From NCBI GenBank assembly GCA_010909725.1, contig JAACMV010000020.1, forward strand, positions 930,001-994,000: 64,000 nt of DNA, written 5' to 3'. Under the pieces are notes generated by a model. It did not search any database and was not told where the DNA came from. It saw nothing but the letters and a program-made list of their open reading frames with translations. The DNA comes from Picochlorum sp. 'celeri' (lineage: Eukaryota; Chlorophyta; Trebouxiophyceae). The position numbers were made by a program, and so were the translations under genes. How positions within the stretch are numbered: position 1 is the first letter of the stretch; each line of letters opens with the position of its first letter. Shown one piece after another: positions 1 through 10,206 of this stretch.

Positions 1-1
1 T

Positions 2-613
2 GATATACCTGGGTCCAAGGTCGTGGACCATCGGGACACATCAGATGGAGTTGGAGCCTGTCCTTGGGATGCTTGCATGGATACCGCCGGGGGATCAGAA
101 CAGCAGGTCGACCTCTTGGTCGGCTCTCAAGATTGCGGCTTGAATTTTCTGGACACGGAGCTCGCCCCCTCAGGATCAGATGGCGTTCCTATACCATTCT
201 TAAATAGTGGTTCTTCCCAACGGATGGAATCCGAGAGAATGAGGTATGTGCCTGTGAATGATTCTGCATTACACCCGACAGGCCAATCAGTGGTCCCAGG
301 CGGAGGGGCATCGTCTCACAGGAGGAGTACAAGGGGCCGTCCCGGAGTTCAATACGAATCAATGATTGATCCAAATCTGTCCGAGGAGGAGAAGAAGAAG
401 ACGAGAAGATTGTTATCAAACAGAGCATCAGCCAAACGAGCAAGGGAACGCAAGGCACAACTGATCCAGGAGATGAGCGAGCAGTTGAAGATTCACAGCG
501 AGCGAGTCCACCAGCTTGAGACGATGATGAGAGATTTGGAATTAGAGAATAAAAAGTTACGACAGACGGTGGCATCCTTGCAACAACAGATACTCGCCAG
601 GGATGGAGCATGA
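2..613 (+). CDS. bZIP transcription factor, 5' end outside the window
   Basis: The reading frame is already open at the window edge, with no convincing ATG, so the N-terminus or earlier exons lie upstream. The C-terminal part holds a bZIP domain: an acidic and lysine-rich lead-in, a basic region containing NRASAKRARERK (about codons 131-142 counted from base 23), then heptad-spaced hydrophobic residues (L, V, L, M, L, L, L) forming a zipper up to the stop. The Asn and Arg of the basic region are those that contact DNA in bZIP factors, so nuclear sequence-specific DNA binding as a dimer is expected. The upstream 120 residues are low in recognisable features. The target genes and bZIP subgroup cannot be told from sequence. 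Confidence 0.8.
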   Translation, partial: DIPGSKVVDHRDTSDGVGACPWDACMDTAGGSEQQVDLLVGSQDCGLNFLDTELAPSGSDGVPIPFLNSGSSQRMESERMRYVPVNDSALHPTGQSVVPGGGASSHRRSTRGRPGVQYESMIDPNLSEEEKKKTRRLLSNRASAKRARERKAQLIQEMSEQLKIHSERVHQLETMMRDLELENKKLRQTVASLQQQILARDGA

Positions 614-1165
614 GAGACATTTTGGTCCTCGTCTCAAAGGATGATAATCCATATGGATGATCCATGGATGATGAGTTGATCTCCAGACCATGACCATCTT
701 ACATTCTACTGTTCATACCAGTCATATATGTGTCTATTCAAGTATCCTTGCGAATTTTTTTCCTTACTACTACTATAGCGTGTAATGTCCATACTTGTCT
801 CAGCAGTGCTACTATGCCATCAGCATTGGCATGAAATCCCATCAGAATACATGCATGCAGCACCTTCGACACATTGTCGATAAAAATTATTTACAAATCG
901 AATTATTTTCACCATTGATTGATATACAATAAATGGAGTGGCGACATTATTCTTGTTGGCTGTCACCCAACCATGGGTGTAACACCGTTAACAGCAACAG
1001 GAGCCATCATTGATTTCAGAACTCTCAATTTATTACAATAAAATCAAATTAGCCTAGGACAGGGTTCATCTGTGCGGGAGTAGAGTTTTCGCAGAGAGTC
1101 GTGGTTGCGTTGCATTCTTCGACTGAGTGCGCGTTGCGATTGTCTTGGATATTGTCGGAAAAATT
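614..1165. other. intergenic, bZIP 3' flank and promoter side of the next gene
   Basis: About 550 bp without a supported gene. It is more AT-rich than the flanking coding DNA, with several short A/T runs before 1050. A minus-strand open frame at 1049-1612 runs antisense to the next gene's first exon and is judged a shadow. I see no RNA gene or repeat here. Confidence 0.5.
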
Positions 1166-4100
1166 ATGTCGGAGAAAGGTGCAGCAGGATCGCATGTGCA
1201 GTCGAGGAGAGAAGGTGCGGAGAATTTCCGACATCAGATGATTGAGCAAATTATCAAATCTCCTGGGAATGAAATCACATTTCTTCCGACTGGGCTTGGT
1301 CAAATGAAAGTGGTTGATGCGGTGATTGATACCATGCTCTCGAGGTTTCCTGAGAAGCATGTTGTGGTGTGTGTGCTGAGACCTGCTCAAGTGCTGTCTG
1401 GAGCTCAAAGGCTGAGGAGATCGTTGAAGGGCCGTGTGCCTGTGGGAGCGTACGTTGTGGGATTGTATGTCTCGTGCATATGTGCGTATTACTATAGAGT
1501 GGTGGTATTTTTTGTGCAGGTACTGCGGGGGAGACTTTCTGTACGATTTCCCCAAGGAGTTTGAGCAGAATCGAGTCCTCGTTTTCACAGCGGGATTGCT
1601 GATGAGGCTCACAAAGCTGGGGGTGTACCGTTTGGATCAAAGTTCATTACTGGTTCTACATGATGCTTTCCATGCAGTTCGAAATCACCCGATGAATACC
1701 CTTGTCAGAGAGTACTACTGGAAACTTGCTGCCACAGAGGATTCTTCAGAGGAGGTTGTCAGGCCAAAGTTACTGGGAACAATGCTTCCACAGACCCATA
1801 CACTGAAACGGCCTTTCGATAAATTGAGGCAGGTTATTCGAAGATTATCGCATAGTGCTCAGGCTGGGATTTGCTTACCAACAGGGCATGCACTTGAATC
1901 CCTTGCACAAAAAATTCACAGTTCCCGGCTAGCATTTCATGCTTATACTCCCTGCCAAGACGAATCTCTCCTGATTGGGTCGATTCAGAAACACTTACTT
2001 CATGTGTGGGATGTTTTGCACGCGCACAGTCAGAATCATTTCGGCAGGCTAATTCATTTCCCTACAGTGAATGAAAGTGTGCAAGATGGAGAGAAGGAAG
2101 CGAGGGAGGATTTATACGTGAACCCAGTCCATCATGACTGGGAGCAGATCATGCTTATGGTAGATCATTCGATTGCTTTCACGGCAAATTTGCCAAAGTC
2201 TGGTGCTGCGCACTGCAGGAGTGATGCAGCACTCTTGGTGATGGAGCATGTGAGATCATGCATCAAAGCCCTTGTTGTATGCATGGGCGAAACAATGAAA
2301 TCAGCAATTGATATATTCGTGTCCAGTATTGAAGAATTTAGAGAGAAATTAGGTGATTTATATGACTCGAAAGATGAGGATAGCCTGGAGACCAGAGTTG
2401 CCAAGGATGCTATTGCAGCACTGGAATCCTCTCCCTTGGCTCAGTCTTTGGGTGTGGAACTATGCGAGGAACTAAAAGTCATTCTCTATGACAAATTTAA
2501 GGATTCTCTGAATAGGTCATCAAGGATGGACATGTGCGCATCATTATTGAAAGACTTGGGTTGCCCAGACTTGGATAGGCCCGTGTATGTAGTTGTGCAG
2601 GATGGAGCCTCTGCTCGTTCTTTGATTGAATTTTTGAGCACACATTTTCCAAAAGATAATCTCGTACAAGTTGAGAATGTGCTGGAACCGGTGCCAGCTG
2701 AACTCCAGATGATGTATTTCATCACTGAAGAATATGTTGAGTTGAGTGATAGACTGAATGAGATTAAACAGTCGAATGGCCACATTCTTTGGTATAGTCC
2801 AGCTAGTGTGATGCATGCAGCTGGATTTGATTATGACTCTACAGCATTGAATGTCCTTCGTGACATTTGTGGTACGGGGTCACCACAGCATACAGAGCAG
2901 AAAGAAGAAACTGCTGGTCCATGCTGTCATATTATTGCAACAAGAGAGCAATCCCTTGCGTGGATTGAAATTTCTAAAGCAGATCAAATGCTTCTTGCAG
3001 CAGCAGAATTTGTACACTGTGGGGATGCTTCACTGGAAGAAAGCTTGGCACAACTTACTGTGCATGGAAAGTCAGCATTTTTCCATGATATGAGTCACCT
3101 GCAGTCGCTATCACTTGCTGTTCCGCCACCTTCGACGATTCTGCACACCCTGTGTTTGGGATTATCTGGATATCATCCAAAATTTAACCTGTATCAAGTA
3201 CAAGTGGAAGACCCCCATTCAGGTAATGGACTGTGGCAGGCAACAGCCATTCTCCCAGAGGCATTGATCATGACTGCTGAAGACTTGGGCCACGTACATA
3301 GCCGAAAACGAGGCTCCGAACAGGTATTTTCTTCTTCTTTGATACCTCGTGTATTTTACTTGTTCTATATCGCTTTTTATTGATGCAGAATCCATTTGTT
3401 GGGCAGTTGGCTGCCTCATCTTCTGAGGCCAGGGATGCAGCTGCTGAGGCAGCACTGGTTTCCCTTGCGAATTCAGGCACAATATCGGCATATTGGCAGA
3501 CTAAATTGTTAGTGGAATCTATTATGAAGCGCCAGGAGCCATGGGAGACTGCGGGCCAAGGGTATGTGCGCCCAGGAGAGTTGATGGGGCAGGTTACTTC
3601 ACCTTCCAACATTCCTCAATCTCCCTTCACAGGAGCGACAAATACACAGGATGTACGCCCTTCTGATACTGAGAGACGTATCTGTTCAATATGTGGTATC
3701 GTGACAACATCAGAAGCCCACCTGAAAGAGCATGAGAAAGGCAGGCGCCATTTGAAGAATTTGGAAAGGCTACAACGTCAGCAAGAAGCTGCTACAGTGC
3801 CCAGAGATTCGAGCGTGACACGCGAGAACGCCTCCAGTAGTTCTCAAGAGAATCTAGGTGGAATCGAATCGAACCATAGCCTCTCCAACACGATCGAGCA
3901 GCTCCCTTCGACCCTGTCAGATGCACTCATAAGGAGATCATCGTCACAATTCAGTAGGCAGAACTCGAACGTGTACGAAGGATTTCCTTGTGTTAGAGTT
4001 GGAGATTGTTCTTTACCTAGTTCCATGGATTTGCGTGCATTTTTGGATGAAATGCAACTTGGGGAAGATGCAAAGTCCGAACCCAGCCCGAGGCCTCGCA

Positions 4101-4630
4101 TCAAAACGCAGCCTAGTCCTCGCGATCCGAATACGAGAAGAAGTCCACGACAGGGGTTCTCAAATCAAAGCACTCCCAGTCACGGTTCAAGAAGAAATAC
4201 CCCGAGACAGCTACATATGGGGGGCAATAATAATGCAGAGAAAGGCTTGACCCAAAGCCATGCCTTGCAACAATCTGTTCAAGATCTGTACAAGTCTGGG
4301 TATAATCAGCAATATACCAGCTTGCACCCTATGGATCAAGCAATGTATAATGGAGGGTTCTTGTATCCATACAGTCCTGTCCACTATGTGCCCGTCATGC
4401 AGCATGCTCAAATGATGCCAACACAGTTTGTGAACCCAGTTGCAAGCCCAGGCCATGTCCCCCATCATATGATGCCGGGCTACATGGGCATGGATATGAT
4501 GAGTGGACAGGGTGAGATCCAGGGACCGGAGGTACAGCGGTCACCAAGAATGGAGCATTGGAAGCATCCTCGTGCTGTTGACAAAGCAAAGGGTCCCAGG
4601 ATAGAGCAGGAGGAGAGCATTCCAGAGTGA
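1166..4630 (+). CDS. Dicer-like pseudo-helicase with DUF283-like domain and JAZ-type zinc finger
   Basis: Three exons: 1166-1464, 1520-3323 and 3389-4630 (introns of 55 and 65 nt), giving about 1,114 residues. The order of segments follows the Dicer/RIG-I helicase module. A RecA1-like part (about 15-190) has PTGLGQM (41-47) where Walker A GxGKT belongs and HDAF (147-150) where DECH belongs, so the ATP-binding Lys and the DExH acid pair are lost. A helical stretch (about 250-400) sits where Hel2i would be. A RecA2-like part (about 425-560) retains the 'VVVQDGASARSLIEFL'-type strand-helix but has no QxxGRxxR motif VI. Residues about 620-735 resemble the Dicer dimerisation domain (DUF283, dsRBD-like) and span intron 2. 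A C2H2 finger follows (C800, C803, H816, H822; spacing C-x2-C-x12-H-x5-H), like dsRNA-binding JAZ/U1-type fingers. The tail is a Pro/Gln/Met-rich disordered region. No PAZ or RNase III domain is present. Family placement rests on motif order and is inferred; a non-enzymatic RNA-binding role is likely. Confidence 0.65.
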
Positions 4631-4668
4631 CCATCAAAAGGACGCTTGCTCTTCTATGTTGCATATCA

Positions 4669-5637
4669 TTACATAACATTTTGCGAATTTTCCATTGTCT
4701 TTGAAAATTCTGCGTGCGTTTTTGCATACTTTTGGAGGAGATATTCCCCAGACGTGATTGGTGGGTACTTTTGTGCCTCTCCCTCTGGCAAATACCCTGG
4801 CAGAGGTTGAATTTGAGCATCAAATTGTGGCTCAAAAAAGAAGGGGAATGAATATCTTTCCTTCTCATGCCCCGTCATCACCCTGTGAATCGTACTCTTG
4901 TACAACCCGCAGGTCCAATACTCGAGCATGTCCCCAATATTGATCACAAACCCATCTTGCAATGGATCAATTGCCACCCATTCCCCCTTTTGAAAAATTT
5001 GCAGCCCTGGTTGTGGAGCATACAGTATGGTCAAGCATCCATAATCGGTATGTTTCCCAGCGCCATAGATCCCTGCACGCTCATCCGAATCCACAGGTTG
5101 ATACTTCAATGGTCGCAGCGTGATCATGGGCTCTTTGAAGTACGCGTTTAGGTATGACTTGTCAAATCCAAGCGACAAAGACACCAACTCCAACAAGCGA
5201 TACCCAAGTTTTGTCAGCTCATCCATATATCTTTCTACAGCAGAGCGATACCCGGGTACATCTTCCTCGCCAGGCCATTGGTTCTGACCATCGAGGGGAT
5301 TCCCTGGAGAAGACAGCCGAAAGTACAAGCCTTCGCGGGTATCGCCAATCGTCGAGCCTTCTACGTCCAATGTCTCCTCTCCTATCACAGTATACCCACA
5401 ATTGCTTTTATTAACAGATATTTGCATCTTCCTCTCCAGCGGAAGGCTGAAAAACTGCTTTTGCACTGCGACGTGTCTCGAAATGACTTCCTTCGGAACA
5501 GAATGTCCAGTTACAGCAAAGAACCCATGCTTTATGGCTGCGTCCCTTACAATCGCTGCTATTTCCTCATCTGAACTCTTGGTATGACATAAATCTATAA
5601 TAGGGACGTGCGTTTCAATAGATTGAGCCAAGTTCAT
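4669..5637 (-). CDS. 2-oxoglutarate/Fe(II)-dependent oxygenase, isopenicillin-N-synthase-like fold
   Basis: Single-exon gene of 322 residues. The N-terminal DIOX_N-type segment includes 'IIDLC' and 'HGFFAVTGHSVP' (residues 13-48). The catalytic 2OGFeII_Oxy domain has the iron ligands H196-x-D198 (HTDYG) and H251, and the 2-oxoglutarate-binding R261-x-S263 (RYSF). All cofactor residues are therefore present and the enzyme should be active. Members of this soluble family hydroxylate or desaturate small molecules in secondary and hormone metabolism; the substrate cannot be inferred. The stop lies 38 bp from the convergent Dicer-like gene's stop. Confidence 0.88.
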   Translation of the reverse strand: MNLAQSIETHVPIIDLCHTKSSDEEIAAIVRDAAIKHGFFAVTGHSVPKEVISRHVAVQKQFFSLPLERKMQISVNKSNCGYTVIGEETLDVEGSTIGDTREGLYFRLSSPGNPLDGQNQWPGEEDVPGYRSAVERYMDELTKLGYRLLELVSLSLGFDKSYLNAYFKEPMITLRPLKYQPVDSDERAGIYGAGKHTDYGCLTILYAPQPGLQIFQKGEWVAIDPLQDGFVINIGDMLEYWTCGLYKSTIHRVMTGHEKERYSFPFFFEPQFDAQIQPLPGYLPEGEAQKYPPITSGEYLLQKYAKTHAEFSKTMENSQNVM

Positions 5638-5735
5638 TGGGAAACCCTTTCAAACCTCCAGAAGCGCCGTTGCAGTGTATTACACCTCTATCATTGACAT
5701 TCTATGTCGAAAAAGATATTTTATATGCATTTTGT

Positions 5736-7670
5736 TTATAATTCTGTCCAATCCTCGTCATCATCCCCCACATCTGGTGCAGCATGGGTGGTTTCCCTGT
5801 AGACGTGGTCCAAAAGTCCACTCACCCTCTCCAGGTAGTCTACATCCTTTATGGCATCCAATATCATCTCCTCTTTCCTAGATCGATAGTCAGATATGAT
5901 ACGCGGTCCACAAGCAGGGCACAGATCAAATGCTGAACCCACAAAGCATTCCTGTGAGAAGCCAGTCAGTGCTCCTCTAATCATGTGTGGAACCTTGCCA
6001 AGGGGTGAGGATGCATCACTATCCGCATCCTCTGGAGACGTCGATGCCGGTGCATTGTATCCAAGAGGGTGTTGGAGAATGCTTGCTACTAACTCTACTG
6101 CGAGGCTACCGCAAATACCGCTCAACCCAGGTCGGGCAACTGTACATTGTTGATCCATGCTGCGATCCTTGGTCGAGTTTCTTGGAGCAACAATATCATT
6201 GCAAAAATAGCACCCTAATTTCTGCGGTGAATTTGATCCATGTCTCATGACAAGGTAACTATCGAAACCCAATGCAGCAGTTATCGTAATCTTGTTCATA
6301 GCAGTGCCCAAGACTGTCGGTGCCCAACGAGCCTCTCTGGTGTCCAATAATAAAAACACGACATCATGCGCTTCAATCAATGCTGCTAAAGTTTTGCTAT
6401 TTTCTCTCGTTTCCGCTTCAGATGCAACGTGACCAGGCATGGGTATATCCAGCCGTACGCCTGTGGCATGAACACAAGGATGTATATCCCTCACCGCTGC
6501 AGCCGCAGCCTCTGCCTTGCATCTCCCACCATCGAGACAGTCATGATACGTGAAGAGAGACTGTCTCACCGGATTTGAAAATGACACTCGACCATTATCG
6601 ACAAAAGTAATGTGCTGTACACCCCACCCCAAAAGTGTCCTGGCGACCGAGCACCCCAGCGTACCAGCTCCAAGAAGAAGGCACTTCTTTCGTGACAAGG
6701 CCTTTGTGTCCAGGGAAGGCAGTGCCCTCCATTTCATCAATTGTATGTTCAAATCAACAGCAGATACTGCAAGCTGTTTTGGATCAAGAGACTGTCCCAA
6801 GTCGACCACGTGCAATGCCTCCCATGCGTGAACAACCTTGACATCATCCATGCTAGACACAACTGGCAAAAGCACATCACATTTCATGCTCATATCGTAC
6901 TTGATAGATTTCGAATCTGACCTCATACACAGTACTGAAACATTTCTGAGTTTAAATTGGTACGCGATAAGCACGAGCATGTTCCTCAAAGCCCATCCTG
7001 GATACTCTTGTCTCCCACACGAGTCCCAAAAGACCACGTGAACGTGTTCCTCCTGAGAATCCCCCCACCCATTTGATTGCTGCATCTCATCCAACGCGAC
7101 AGACTTCCACCCCGAGTCATTGCGCACTAAAAGATAACATGGAATACCAGACCTGTCCCGAAACATGGACTCGAGAACACTGCATGCCCCAGGATCCAAG
7201 CCAACCAGGGACTGCGATGAGGCAATGCATACACCCTCCCTCGGCTGCAGCACAGGAGATGCAATCCTGTAATAGTACTTGTACGACTTCAGATCACAGT
7301 ACACCAGCAGTATAAAATGACACAGCGAACTCGGTGTACGCAGGCTTTGCCCATCCACAATCGAATCCCACATGCCTTGTGCGATGGGAGCACTGTAGGA
7401 CTTGACGTCCCCCGAACACAGAGACTCCCTGGTATTCAAACACACCACAGTCCCAGGACAGGCACACATGGATGAGGGAACAGCAGAAGAACCAGACCAT
7501 CTGTATCCCTCATGCTGTGCATCCAGGTACATGACGGGGGATTGATATGAATGAAAAGGATTGTAATAGCCAACGATATCGTGAGGCTCGTCGCTCAGGG
7601 CAAGCGTATGAAGTTTGTAGTCTCCCAACTGAGACCAGAATGCAGGCTCAAAAATATACTTCATAAACAT
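5736..7670 (-). CDS. ATG7: ATG7, E1-like ubiquitin-fold activating enzyme of autophagy
   Basis: Single exon, 644 residues, close to the family's usual 620-700. The N-terminal ATG7_N domain (about 1-300) opens with FEPAFWSQLGDYKL, typical of the family. The ThiF/E1 adenylation domain has the nucleotide loop GAGTLG (334-339) followed by 'VDNGRVSFSNPVRQ' (358-370). Cys509 in DQQCTVARPG is the expected thioester cysteine, and a CxxC zinc pair (C487/C490) plus a later CPxC complete the E1 zinc site. The C-terminus ends in an acidic DDDEDWTEL tail. The enzyme activates ATG8 and ATG12 and passes them to ATG3 and ATG10 in the cytosol. Its presence argues against a red alga, a lineage reported to lack the core conjugation genes. 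The promoter is within the 205 bp to the next gene's stop. Confidence 0.95.
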   Translation of the reverse strand: MFMKYIFEPAFWSQLGDYKLHTLALSDEPHDIVGYYNPFHSYQSPVMYLDAQHEGYRWSGSSAVPSSMCACPGTVVCLNTRESLCSGDVKSYSAPIAQGMWDSIVDGQSLRTPSSLCHFILLVYCDLKSYKYYYRIASPVLQPREGVCIASSQSLVGLDPGACSVLESMFRDRSGIPCYLLVRNDSGWKSVALDEMQQSNGWGDSQEEHVHVVFWDSCGRQEYPGWALRNMLVLIAYQFKLRNVSVLCMRSDSKSIKYDMSMKCDVLLPVVSSMDDVKVVHAWEALHVVDLGQSLDPKQLAVSAVDLNIQLMKWRALPSLDTKALSRKKCLLLGAGTLGCSVARTLLGWGVQHITFVDNGRVSFSNPVRQSLFTYHDCLDGGRCKAEAAAAAVRDIHPCVHATGVRLDIPMPGHVASEAETRENSKTLAALIEAHDVVFLLLDTREARWAPTVLGTAMNKITITAALGFDSYLVMRHGSNSPQKLGCYFCNDIVAPRNSTKDRSMDQQCTVARPGLSGICGSLAVELVASILQHPLGYNAPASTSPEDADSDASSPLGKVPHMIRGALTGFSQECFVGSAFDLCPACGPRIISDYRSRKEEMILDAIKDVDYLERVSGLLDHVYRETTHAAPDVGDDDEDWTEL

Positions 7671-7875
7671 ATAGTTGTCATACTACACAGTTATAGTACG
7701 TCACCAAGGTCGCAAAGAAAACCAACCTGCCATTTTTGAAACAACAGTTTCGGTACGGTGTCTTCTGTCTTCGTATCCCCCATTCTAGAATCATTAAAAT
7801 TGACTATAACCCATTCATATCTAATTCATTATGAGTATGGTTTTATCATGAGTAGTCTACTATGGATAAAATTTT

Positions 7876-8940
7876 TCATACGGGACTGGCGCAGGTACAT
7901 GGGTTTCCCCGACACAACAGCATGGTGTTCAACAGCCATGCACAACTTTGAACAATCCACGAACCCAAAGACACCCAACCCATGATTTCGACTGCAATCT
8001 TCCATGAACTAGTGCTGACTGCGGTTGTCTGTGCGCCAGTAAAGATGATTGAGAATGCCAACATCCAGACACACATGCCTAGGAGGCACACAAATCCTGT
8101 GACCCAGAGACCTCGCGGCGCTGGTGAACGGCCTAATGCCAAGATTAGGATCAAAACCATACTTGAAGCTATATTGACAGCCCCGACAGCATATGTATAC
8201 GCACACGCATACGGTTTGGTCAGTGCACATTCTGCATCACGACTGAGGTGGATTGCCACGATGGATATCATGGACACGCTCGCGATAGTCTGGACCATGC
8301 AGCACAACAGGTGTGTATACCATACTGCTGCAGCCACATGTTTGGATAGAATTACTGCATGCGTGGTACTACGACCACGTGGAGAGCTTTGCACAAGCAC
8401 ACCCAGCATACAACACCACATGCAGGAATGCAGAGAGACCTGGATGTTCCTCTTTGCCATGTTGAGTTTTGCATTCCACGCGTAGTCATAGGATATGAGG
8501 AATCGAGCTTCCCACCTCTCGGCCTGTCCTTTATCCTGCACATACCTAATTCGTCTCCACAACAAAAGCCTCTGCTTGCCAACCACCTCATCAAAATACT
8601 CTCGCAACGAACTCCCGTCTTTTCCGTAATCCCGATGTCTGTTCTGTACATTTGTACTCTCTCCAACATAGACTGGAATCTTGGCGTGAGGACATGCCCG
8701 CGCCGACACAGCAAATTCATATACTGCTGCATGGGATTTGGGTGCAGAGCCAGCGTGAACCTTCCACTGCTGCTCCACGCCCCCACCATGATACTCTGGC
8801 ACAATAAACAGCTCCCAATCGCATCCTTTCCAGAATCTCTCGTACATGGTCAGCATCCCTGGCTCTGTAAACCCTTCTCGTGCCACTGGTAGGTCGTCGT
8901 ACAGGCACAGCTGGGTCGCCGCTCCCCCACAGCATGCCAT
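7876..8940 (-). CDS. GIY-YIG domain protein (plant 'effector of transcription'-like) fused to a multi-pass membrane region
   Basis: The ATG at 8940 gives 354 residues; an open frame upstream lacks an earlier ATG. Residues about 70-160 match a GIY-YIG nuclease fold as seen in plant ET proteins: VYEFAV (73-78), VYVGES (90-95), R101/R103 with DYGKDGS, Glu144 in ERWEARFL, and YDYAWNAKLN (151-160) with a conserved Asn. All five conventional active-site positions (Tyr, Tyr, Arg, Glu, Asn) appear filled. From about residue 172 to the end there are four or five hydrophobic helices of 20-25 residues, and the C-terminal Cys/His motif of plant ET proteins is missing. So the putative single-strand-nicking domain would be tethered to a membrane. 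The domain call is by eye; the fusion lies in one uninterrupted frame. Confidence 0.65.
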   Translation of the reverse strand: MACCGGAATQLCLYDDLPVAREGFTEPGMLTMYERFWKGCDWELFIVPEYHGGGVEQQWKVHAGSAPKSHAAVYEFAVSARACPHAKIPVYVGESTNVQNRHRDYGKDGSSLREYFDEVVGKQRLLLWRRIRYVQDKGQAERWEARFLISYDYAWNAKLNMAKRNIQVSLHSCMWCCMLGVLVQSSPRGRSTTHAVILSKHVAAAVWYTHLLCCMVQTIASVSMISIVAIHLSRDAECALTKPYACAYTYAVGAVNIASSMVLILILALGRSPAPRGLWVTGFVCLLGMCVWMLAFSIIFTGAQTTAVSTSSWKIAVEIMGWVSLGSWIVQSCAWLLNTMLLCRGNPCTCASPV

Positions 8941-9191
8941 CTCGGACAAAGTACAACCGATTAGACAATCACAGGCGTGTAATCGATAATAATAAATATA
9001 AATGTCGATTTTATACCTGGTGATGGTGGTATCATAGCTTGATACATCGACACAGATACTGGCTATTCAAAAGTGTCCACTTTTCAAAAACAGGTACAAT
9101 CCTCTTATACTTGCATGGTACCATACATACATGTAATTTTACCAATACACTACTTAAAGAGAGTACCTGTCTCTTCGCTGTGAGGATCATC

Positions 9192-9788
9192 ATGGGGGAG
9201 AAGAAGAAAACACCCCTCATAGTTGTGACTGGCTTTGGCCCATTTGGGTCGGTAACCAAGAATCCCACTCAGGCACTCGTGGAGAAACTATCCCTGGAGG
9301 ATCACAGTGTCTTTACATCAGTCATACCAGTCTCAGCCCAGGATGTAGACGAGTGGTTGAGCCATACTGCATGGGATGATGCTGTATTTCTGCATCTGGG
9401 TGTCTGTGAAACCAGTGATTGCTACAAGATTGAGTCATGCGCATATAACGAAGCTACATTTAGGATTCCAGATGCAAGAGGATATCAACCAGTCCATGAG
9501 CGCATTTCGAACGATGCCCCATTGGGTGCATGTGTGCAGACAACACTTTGTGTGGAGAGACTGATTGAAAGGCTGCAGGATTTTCCTGTGCAGCCATCTA
9601 CAGATCCAGGTAGATATGTGTGCAATTACCTGTACTACAAGTCCCTTTGTTCTGCTGCATTACAGGGTAAAGGAGCAGTATCGGTTTTCGTCCATGTGCC
9701 ACTTGTATTTTCCTTGGAAGATCACTTTTGTTTCCTTCGCTGTCTCATTCGCCAGATACCTCAGTGCATGGCTGTAATTAATTGTTGA
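9192..9788 (+). CDS. pyroglutamyl-peptidase I (cysteine peptidase C15)
   Basis: Single exon of 198 residues. The ATG at 9192 is chosen because VVTGFGPFG, the family's N-terminal signature, then begins at residue 11; an upstream in-frame ATG at 9039 would add 51 unconserved residues. The triad is visible: Glu81 (YKIES), Cys144 (GRYVCNYLYY) and His168 (FVHVP). The enzyme removes N-terminal pyroglutamate from peptides in the cytosol. It heads a tight head-to-tail cluster with DPM2 (49 bp downstream), RNF14 and ATAD3. From base 9667 onward the end of this gene (residues about 160-198, including His168) belongs to the tandemly repeated unit and recurs as fragments at 12513, 15359 and 16449. Confidence 0.9.
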   Translation: MGEKKKTPLIVVTGFGPFGSVTKNPTQALVEKLSLEDHSVFTSVIPVSAQDVDEWLSHTAWDDAVFLHLGVCETSDCYKIESCAYNEATFRIPDARGYQPVHERISNDAPLGACVQTTLCVERLIERLQDFPVQPSTDPGRYVCNYLYYKSLCSAALQGKGAVSVFVHVPLVFSLEDHFCFLRCLIRQIPQCMAVINC

Positions 9789-9837
9789 CTTCAGAGTGAT
9801 ATTTTTTACAAACAAATAATATCTATAGTATGTATGA

Positions 9838-10196
9838 ATGCGTCCCAAAGTCCTGCTTTTTGTCATTTGTTTGGTGTATGTGGCATACTCGATTTGGATT
9901 CTCGGGACGGTGCGTGGGAGTTCTGGGCATTCGTCAATACAGAGAGGGATGTCTTGTATTTTTTAATAGGAAAGACTATACATGAGGGAATCACGGGATG
10001 AACCTGAGTTTGTGTCCAAGTGTATTGCTGAATGCAGCCATTTATAGTTGATACCATAGAGACAGGAAAGTACTGGGCTACAGATACGGTTCCTGATGTA
10101 TTGTATGGGATAGGGATTCCTCTATTGGTTGGGTGGTGTGGTGGGAGTCTTGTTGCCATAGGATTGGGAATTCAGTTGATTCGGTGCTCATTGTAA
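9838..10196 (+). CDS. DPM2: DPM2, dolichol-phosphate mannose synthase regulatory subunit, copy 1
   Basis: Two exons, 9838-9909 and 10038-10196, encode 76 residues (human DPM2 has 84). The intron starts GTGCGT and ends TGAATGCAG, in phase 0. Exon 1 is a hydrophobic helix ending YSIWILGT. Exon 2 starts PFIVDTIETGKYW and then forms a second helix, GIGIPLLVGWCGGSLVAIG. The two-helix hairpin with the W-x-L-(x)2-PFI motif between helices is the DPM2 pattern. DPM2 sits in the ER membrane, holds the catalytic DPM1 subunit with DPM3, and supports dolichol-P-mannose for N-glycans and GPI anchors. The stop is only 10 nt before the RNF14 ATG. This copy has Phe at the second residue of exon 2; the other three copies have Val. 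Confidence 0.8.
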
Positions 10197-10206
10197 CTCC
10201 ACCAGG

